Below are positions 7,354 through 11,190 of a DNA stretch of 11,190 nt, piece by piece. The notes beneath the pieces were generated by a model, which did no database searches, was not told where the DNA came from, and was given only the letters and a program-made list of their open reading frames with translations. This stretch comes from Coprococcus_A sp051877705 (lineage in GTDB: Bacteria > Bacillota > Clostridia > Lachnospirales > Lachnospiraceae), in assembly GCA_051877705.1 (NCBI GenBank), contig JBJEJD010000151.1, positions 1 through 11,190 on the forward strand, given 5' to 3'. Position 1 is the stretch's first letter. Each line of letters starts with the position of its first letter. The translations under genes and the position numbers were made by a program.

Positions 7354-8592
7354 ATGTACGCATTTGACGAAATTCAGGCAGTTGACAGTGAGATTGCGGA
7401 AGCCATTGAGCTGGAGACAGGAAGACAGAACCGTAATATTGAATTGATTGCTTCAGAAAATTTTGTAAGTAAGGCTGTAATGGCTGCTATGGGCAGCCCG
7501 TTGACCAATAAATATGCCGAGGGATATCCTGGAAAGCGATATTATGGCGGCTGCCAGTATGTGGATATTGTGGAGAATCTGGCAATTGAGCGTGCCAAAA
7601 AGCTTTTTGGTGCTGCTTATGCCAATGTTCAGCCACATTCCGGTGCTCAGGCCAATATGGCTGTATTCCAGGCTTTCCTGAAGCCGGGCGATACTTTTAT
7701 GGGCATGAACCTTGATCATGGCGGTCATCTTACTCATGGCAGTCCGGCTAATTTTTCCGGAAAGGTTTTCCATTGTGTGCCATATGGTGTGAATGAACAG
7801 GGATTTATTGATTATGATGAGGTAGAGCGTATTGCTCTGGAATGTCAGCCGAAGCTTATCGTTGCCGGAGCCAGCGCATATTGCCGGACCATTGATTTTA
7901 AGCGCTTTAGAGAAATTGCTGATAAGGTGGGTGCTATTCTGATGGTGGATATGGCTCATATTGCCGGGCTCGTGGCCGCAGGATTGCATCCAAGCCCGAT
8001 TCCTTATGCGCATGTGGTGACAACAACAACTCACAAAACACTTCGTGGACCAAGGGGTGGCTTGATCCTCTGCGGTACAGATGAATATGCCAAAAAGCTG
8101 AATTCTGCCATATTCCCGGGAACTCAGGGAGGACCTCTGATGCATGTAATTGCAGCGAAGGCTGTAGCATTTAAAGAGGCTCTGAGTGATGATTTTAAAG
8201 AATATCAGAAGCAGATTATTGTGAATGCACAGGCTCTTGCCGCTGGATTGACAAAGAGAGGCATTAAGATTGTATCCGGCGGTACGGATAATCATCTGAT
8301 GCTGGTTGATCTGCAGGATCTGGGGTTGACAGGCAAGCAGGCTGAGAAGATGCTGGATGAAGTGCATATTACCTGTAATAAGAATACGATTCCAAATGAT
8401 CCTCAGTCTCCGTTTGTAACAAGTGGATTGAGACTGGGTACACCAGCTGCAACAACCAGAGGTTTTGATGCTGCTGATATGGATCAGATCGCGGAAGCCA
8501 TTGCCATCACGTTAAAAGATTTTGAAGGTAATAAGGAAAAAGCCGTTGCCATCGTAAAATCACTGACAGATAAATATCCATTATATGCTTAA
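7354..8592 (+). CDS. glyA: Serine hydroxymethyltransferase
   Basis: PLP enzyme that interconverts serine and glycine with tetrahydrofolate, the main entry of one-carbon units for purine, thymidylate and methionine synthesis; cytosolic, normally a dimer. I place the start at ATG 7354, not the in-frame ATG at 7348. GGAGGT at 7341-7346 is 7 nt from 7354 but only 1 nt from 7348. This gives 412 residues beginning MYAFDEIQ, the usual length. Landmarks: IELIASENFVS (29-39), NKYAEGYPGKRYYGG (52-66) with the catalytic Glu, HSGAQAN (95-101), VDMAHIAGLVAAG (198-210), the PLP lysine K228 in TTTHKTLRGPRGG (224-236), and SGLRLGTPAATTRG (357-370). It is the last gene of the hisS group and ends 6 nt before a terminator hairpin. 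Confidence 0.98.
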   Translation: MYAFDEIQAVDSEIAEAIELETGRQNRNIELIASENFVSKAVMAAMGSPLTNKYAEGYPGKRYYGGCQYVDIVENLAIERAKKLFGAAYANVQPHSGAQANMAVFQAFLKPGDTFMGMNLDHGGHLTHGSPANFSGKVFHCVPYGVNEQGFIDYDEVERIALECQPKLIVAGASAYCRTIDFKRFREIADKVGAILMVDMAHIAGLVAAGLHPSPIPYAHVVTTTTHKTLRGPRGGLILCGTDEYAKKLNSAIFPGTQGGPLMHVIAAKAVAFKEALSDDFKEYQKQIIVNAQALAAGLTKRGIKIVSGGTDNHLMLVDLQDLGLTGKQAEKMLDEVHITCNKNTIPNDPQSPFVTSGLRLGTPAATTRGFDAADMDQIAEAIAITLKDFEGNKEKAVAIVKSLTDKYPLYA

Positions 8593-8598
8593 TACTAC

Positions 8599-8634
8599 AA
8601 AACCGCTGCAATCTTTTGATGATGCAGCGGTTTT
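8599..8634. terminator. Bidirectional terminator between glyA and the HAD gene
   Basis: A 12-bp stem, AAAACCGCTGCA at 8599-8610 with TGCAGCGGTTTT at 8623-8634, encloses a 12-nt loop. On the plus strand it follows the glyA stop by 6 nt. On the minus strand it follows the HAD stop (8647) by 12 nt. Flanking A and T tracts give a short U-run in both directions, so one hairpin probably ends both convergent transcripts. Confidence 0.85.
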
Positions 8635-8646
8635 ATTAAAGATTGT

Positions 8647-9438
8647 TCAGATCAAGCCGGCCTTTTTAAGAGCCTTGGCAATACCGTTGTTTTCTACAGT
8701 ATCGGCAATGATTTCGGCATATGGATCCAATGCAGATGAATGTTCTCCCATGGCTATTCCGTGTGCAGCCGCCTTGAGCATAGTCAGGTCGTTGCTGCTG
8801 TCTCCAAAGGCCCATGTGTTATCCATGGAAATATTCAGGTGATCTGACAGCAGATACATGCCAGAGGCTTTAGAGAAGCCCCGGGGAATACATTCATACA
8901 TTCCGTTTCCGCGATCGATGGCTTCGATATCCTGATGGACGGTCTGTATGAACTGATCTGTTCGGTTCTGATCATCAGAGATAATGATGAATTTATCAAA
9001 AATAAAATTCTTTTCATCAATGAAAGAAGTCAGACCAAGGCCTAGCTCTCTGAAGGAAAATTTGATCTGGTTCAGGATGTTCTGGCGATAGAGGCCCCGC
9101 TTACAATAAACATCTTCTGATCCTTCCAGGAAGGTTTCAATATCCAGACTTTCTATGAGATCAATCAGTTCAATGCCACGTTCCATGGAAAATGAGTGAG
9201 ACATAAGCGTCCGGCCATGACAGATAATCCGGGTCCCGCAGCCGCATAAAAAGCCGTCGAAAGGGAGCGCTTTAATCGCATCCGGTATGGTACGTATAGT
9301 GCGCCCGGTATTGATAAAGGCCAGATGGCCATTGGCCTGAGCCTGACGGATGGCAAGAATGGCACTGTCGGGTATCTCGTGTGTATAGTCAGAAAGTAAT
9401 GTTCCATCGATGTCAAAAAATAACAATTGAGGCTGCAT
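8647..9438 (-). CDS. Cof-type HAD-IIB family hydrolase
   Basis: A 263-residue cytosolic phosphatase of the haloacid dehalogenase superfamily, Cof/YbiV-like subclass IIB, full length. All four HAD motifs are present: the nucleophile and acid D9 and D11 in FFDIDGTL (7-14), the threonine of INTGR (42-46), K190 in GFSKASGM, and GDSSNDLTML (212-221). The cap domain (about 80-185) lies between motifs II and III, as in C2-cap members, which usually act on sugar phosphates or cofactor phosphates; the substrate cannot be read. The gene is downstream of the LUD gene with one nucleotide between stop and start. No well-placed ribosome site is seen (GGAGAAG is 15 nt away, at 9454-9460), so its translation is probably coupled. 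The start must be near here because motif I is at residue 9. Confidence 0.94.
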   Translation of the reverse strand: MQPQLLFFDIDGTLLSDYTHEIPDSAILAIRQAQANGHLAFINTGRTIRTIPDAIKALPFDGFLCGCGTRIICHGRTLMSHSFSMERGIELIDLIESLDIETFLEGSEDVYCKRGLYRQNILNQIKFSFRELGLGLTSFIDEKNFIFDKFIIISDDQNRTDQFIQTVHQDIEAIDRGNGMYECIPRGFSKASGMYLLSDHLNISMDNTWAFGDSSNDLTMLKAAAHGIAMGEHSSALDPYAEIIADTVENNGIAKALKKAGLI

Positions 9439-9439
9439 T

Positions 9440-10075
9440 TTAGTATCCCAGTTCTTCTCCGATCAGAATGATCTTGATTCTGCCAGGGATATTAGAGCGG
9501 CGGGTAATAACTGTGTGAGTACAGATACAGTCAGGACTCAGGCAATCGCCGCATTTGCCTGTCATGGCACAAGGTGTTTTCTTGTTCAGGCGCACAGTAT
9601 TAGGTGGAGCTGCTGAAAGTTTGACACGTTTATAGGCGTCTTCCACATCGGAACAGACCTTATTCATACCGGCAACGATGATAACATTCTTCGGACCATG
9701 AATCAGAGAGGCTACACGGTTGCCGTTGCCGTCAATATTGACTAATTGTCCGTCCATGGTAATAGCGTTGGTGCTCATATAATAGTAATCACAGATGGCT
9801 ATTTTTGAAAAGATTTCATCACGCTCAGACTCTGTTTTGGCGGCAAAACGGTCAAGAAATACGCATCCGGAGGACTTAAGCGCTTCGTTGAAGCCGATTT
9901 CTCCAAGGGTCATGGAGCCACCGCAGGCAACGGTACATCCTTCAGTGAGATAGCCCATGGCTTTTTCAAGAGCTTCTTTTTTGTCTGCTGCGAAGCTGGC
10001 TTCAAAACCGCGTTTTTGAAGGGCAGGAATCATGGTGTTGGCCAGATTGGCATAGTATTGTTGTTTAGGTGTCAT
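9440..10075 (-). CDS. LUD domain (LutC/YkgG-like, former DUF162) protein
   Basis: A 211-residue protein of the LUD family, often annotated 'lactate utilization protein'. The core shows GCTVACGGSMTLGEIG (46-61), DYYYMSTNAITMDGQLVNIDGNGNRV (96-121) and HGPKNVIIVAGMNKV (126-140), all family hallmarks. The C-terminal part carries five cysteines, C169, C175, C178, C183 and C185, within TPCAMTGKCGDC and SPDCICTH. This pattern recurs in clostridial members and could bind metal or an iron-sulfur cluster. LutA and LutB, the partners in true lactate oxidation operons, are absent, so a lactate role is not supported by context. ATG at 10075 (minus) follows a near-perfect AAGGAGGT (10081-10088) by 5 nt. 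It is the first gene of a two-gene operon with the HAD phosphatase and is read from the palindromic promoter region upstream. Confidence 0.92.
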   Translation of the reverse strand: MTPKQQYYANLANTMIPALQKRGFEASFAADKKEALEKAMGYLTEGCTVACGGSMTLGEIGFNEALKSSGCVFLDRFAAKTESERDEIFSKIAICDYYYMSTNAITMDGQLVNIDGNGNRVASLIHGPKNVIIVAGMNKVCSDVEDAYKRVKLSAAPPNTVRLNKKTPCAMTGKCGDCLSPDCICTHTVITRRSNIPGRIKIILIGEELGY

Positions 10076-10119
10076 AATAAACCTCCTTTATATTCATGAG
10101 ATTATGTATAATAATAACC

Positions 10120-10140
10120 GTTTAACTTTATCGGTTAAAC
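10120..10140. promoter_or_regulatory. Candidate operator: GTTTAAC-N7-GTTAAAC inverted repeat
   Basis: GTTTAAC at 10120-10126 and its reverse complement GTTAAAC at 10134-10140 are perfect 7-bp arms separated by 7 nt. An overlapping inverted repeat, AACCG (10116-10120) / CGGTT (10132-10136), shares the same space. The element abuts the 16-bp palindrome at 10141-10156. It would cover about +1 to +21 of a minus-strand transcript and the -35/spacer of a plus-strand one. The regulator is not identifiable. Confidence 0.5.
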
Positions 10141-10156
10141 TGCTATAATTATAGCA
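10141..10156. promoter_or_regulatory. Perfect 16-bp palindrome forming an extended -10 on both strands
   Basis: TGCTATAATTATAGCA is its own reverse complement. Each strand therefore reads TGCTATAAT, a full extended -10 (TGnTATAAT). On the minus strand the -10 is 10153-10148 and TTTCCT (10176-10171) lies 17 nt upstream as a poor -35. The start near 10141 gives the LUD gene a leader of about 65 nt. On the plus strand the -10 is 10144-10149, with TTTAAC at 10121-10126 as a weak -35. The minus promoter is the likelier real one, since the LUD-HAD operon has no other; the plus one is less certain. Confidence 0.6.
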
Positions 10157-10179
10157 TGAACCCTAAAAATAGGAAACAA

Positions 10180-10217
10180 AAATATGTTCGCCTGAATAGG
10201 GCAATTTGGCGATATTT
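10180..10217 (+). other. Stem-loop in the LUD-tal intergenic region
   Basis: AAATAT (10180-10185) pairs with ATATTT (10212-10217), and CGCC (10189-10192) with GGCG (10208-10211). A 3-nt bulge (GTT) lies on the left arm and a 15-nt loop at the tip. No T-run follows, so it is not an evident terminator. It would be inside the leader of a plus-strand transcript from the palindromic promoter. Role unknown. Confidence 0.3.
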
Positions 10218-10266
10218 ACAGACGGAGTTGAGCGGCAAGTAATAATATGAATATGGAAGAGCATAC

Positions 10267-10295
10267 TTGACAAGTACGTGAAAATGTGCAATAAA
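10267..10295 (+). promoter_or_regulatory. Promoter of the transaldolase gene
   Basis: A perfect TTGACA at 10267-10272 is 17 nt from AATAAA (10290-10295), which is preceded by an extended TG at 10287-10288. The predicted start near 10302 leaves a leader of about 38 nt. The -35 is embedded in the palindrome TACTTG-A-CAAGTA (10264-10276), so a dimeric regulator bound there would hide it. Confidence 0.65.
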
Positions 10296-10339
10296 GGAGT
10301 TAGATATTACCCTGATTAAATTAAAGGAGGAAATGAATT

Positions 10340-10993
10340 ATGAAATTTTTTATTGATACTGCAAAGGTGGAAGATATCCGTAAAGCCAATGATATGGGAG
10401 TCATCTGTGGAGTGACCACCAATCCTTCACTGATTGCAAAGGAAGGAAGAGATTTCAATGAAGTTATCAAAGAGATTACAACAATTGTGGATGGCCCTAT
10501 CAGTGGTGAAGTAAAGGCTACGACTGTCGATGCAGAAGGTATGATCAAAGAAGGCCGTGAAATCGCAGCTATTCATCCGAATATGGTTGTGAAGATTCCA
10601 ATGACTGTAGAGGGGCTGAAAGCAGTTAAGGTATTATCTGCAGAGGGAATCAAGACGAATGTGACATTAATTTTTACAGCTAACCAGGCGCTGTTGGCAG
10701 CAGAAGCCGGAGCAACCTATGTTTCTCCGTTCCTCGGAAGACTGGATGATATCAGCCAGCCTGGTATCGACCTGATTCGAACAATTGCAGAGATCTTTGA
10801 TATTTATGAATATGAGACAGAGATTATTGCCGCATCCGTAAGAAATCCGATTCATGTAACGGATTGTGCTTTGGCAGGAGCGGATATTGCAACTGTACCT
10901 TATAATGTTATTGAACAGATGACAAAGCACCCTCTGACAGATCAGGGAATTGCCAAGTTCCAGGCAGATTACCGGGCAGTATTCGGAGAATAA
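10340..10993 (+). CDS. tal: Transaldolase, small FSA/TalC type
   Basis: A 217-residue TIM-barrel aldolase that transfers dihydroxyacetone units between sugar phosphates in the non-oxidative pentose phosphate pathway; cytosolic, typically a decamer. Visible residues: D6 in FIDTAK, GVTTNPSLI (24-32), the Schiff-base lysine K85 in MVVKIPMT, TNVTLIFT (106-113), and SPFLGRLDDI (129-138). Databases often name this family fructose-6-phosphate aldolase (fsa). However, positions that are Gln59 and Tyr131 in the E. coli aldolase are Glu (E57) and Phe (F131) here, as in true transaldolases, so I favour transaldolase. ATG 10340 follows AGGAGG (10325-10330) by 9 nt; ATG 10333 is out of frame and too close. 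It has its own promoter and leads directly into topB. Confidence 0.95.
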   Translation: MKFFIDTAKVEDIRKANDMGVICGVTTNPSLIAKEGRDFNEVIKEITTIVDGPISGEVKATTVDAEGMIKEGREIAAIHPNMVVKIPMTVEGLKAVKVLSAEGIKTNVTLIFTANQALLAAEAGATYVSPFLGRLDDISQPGIDLIRTIAEIFDIYEYETEIIAASVRNPIHVTDCALAGADIATVPYNVIEQMTKHPLTDQGIAKFQADYRAVFGE

Positions 10994-10999
10994 GGAGTG
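10985..10999 (+). promoter_or_regulatory. Ribosome binding site and GTG start of topB
   Basis: GGAG at 10985-10988, inside the last codons of the transaldolase gene, is 8 nt from GTG 10997-10999. A second AAGGAG (10992-10997) runs into the GTG itself and is too close to serve it. Because the transaldolase stop at 10991-10993 is in the same frame, the start cannot lie further upstream. Confidence 0.6.
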
Positions 11000-11190
11000 C
11001 AGTCAAAGTCATTATACATAGCAGAAAAGCCCAGTGTGGCCAGAGAATTTGCCAAAGTATTAAATGTAGGAGGACGGGCGGCTGACGGATATCTGGAGTC
11101 AGCTGATGCCGTTGTCACATGGTGTGTCGGACATTTGGTGACCATGAGTTATCCGGAAGCCTATGATCCGAAGCTGAAAAAATGGTCTCT
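10997..11190 (+). CDS. topB: DNA topoisomerase III, N-terminal part (cut by window end)
   Basis: The frame opens with GTG at 10997 and runs to the last base, giving 64 complete codons. The sequence after the start is QSKSLYIAEKPSVAREFAKV, the Toprim opening of type IA topoisomerases of the TopB class, with the acidic motif Glu in AEKPSVA. It continues to WCVGHLVTM and PEAYDPKLKKWS, also matching TopB. The enzyme relaxes and decatenates DNA through a transient 5'-phosphotyrosine; the catalytic tyrosine and the rest of the protein lie beyond the window. No ATG is available, because the codon two before the GTG is the in-frame transaldolase stop. The 3-nt gap implies co-transcription and probable translational coupling with the transaldolase gene. 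Identity is secure; completeness cannot be judged. Confidence 0.9.
   Translation, partial: MQSKSLYIAEKPSVAREFAKVLNVGGRAADGYLESADAVVTWCVGHLVTMSYPEAYDPKLKKWS

Noticed and set aside
7453..8367. 304-residue open frame on the minus strand
   Set aside because: It lies wholly inside glyA on the opposite strand, has a composition rich in His, Ile, Ser and Cys, and shows no family motif. glyA is certain.
8585..8842. 85-residue plus-strand open frame starting at the end of glyA
   Set aside because: It runs through the terminator hairpin and then antisense to the HAD gene, with no ribosome site. It is a shadow of the HAD reading frame.
10116..10156. Short CRISPR-like or insertion end repeats
   Set aside because: Only one cluster of inverted repeats, no repeated spacer pattern, no transposase or target duplication; a regulatory region explains it.

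Overview
The window looks like chromosomal housekeeping DNA from a low-to-moderate GC Gram-positive anaerobe, most likely Clostridia and probably Lachnospiraceae. The support is strong AGGAGG-type ribosome binding sites, AT-leaning codon use, a DUF5688 protein, a LUD-domain protein with a cysteine-rich tail, a small FSA/TalC-type transaldolase, and a histidyl-tRNA synthetase with a short C-terminal domain. The assignment is inference from protein family resemblance; no rRNA or other marker is present. I see no insertion sequence, phage gene, CRISPR array, tRNA or toxin-antitoxin pair, and no clear new multi-gene system.

Layout. (1) Positions 1-2644, plus strand: the 3' part of a probable secreted or lipoprotein-like protein, a class I SAM-dependent methyltransferase, and the redox chaperone Hsp33 (hslO), closed by a strong intrinsic terminator. 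(2) 2645-3764: an intergenic stretch with two candidate promoters, then a DUF5688 protein. (3) 3765-8634, plus strand: a promoter, then hisS, aspS, a small DUF1294 membrane protein overlapping the end of aspS by 4 nt, and glyA (serine hydroxymethyltransferase), ended by a terminator hairpin symmetric enough to serve both strands. (4) 8647-10075, minus strand: a two-gene operon of a LUD-domain protein and a Cof-type HAD phosphatase, 1 nt apart. (5) 10076-10339: a 264-nt divergent control region, the most interesting non-coding part. It holds a perfect 16-bp palindrome that makes an extended -10 on each strand, an adjacent inverted repeat that could be an operator, a stem-loop, and a canonical promoter whose -35 lies inside a second palindrome. 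(6) 10340-11190, plus strand: a transaldolase, then, one codon after its stop and in the same frame, the GTG-started beginning of DNA topoisomerase III (topB), cut by the window edge.

How the genes fit together. hisS, aspS and glyA serve protein synthesis and one-carbon supply. Transaldolase serves the non-oxidative pentose phosphate pathway. Hsp33 protects against oxidative unfolding. The LUD/HAD pair is a separate divergent unit whose substrates cannot be read from sequence. Nearly all genes are intact and tightly packed; only the first and last are cut by the window. No gene-free stretch exceeds 300 bases.
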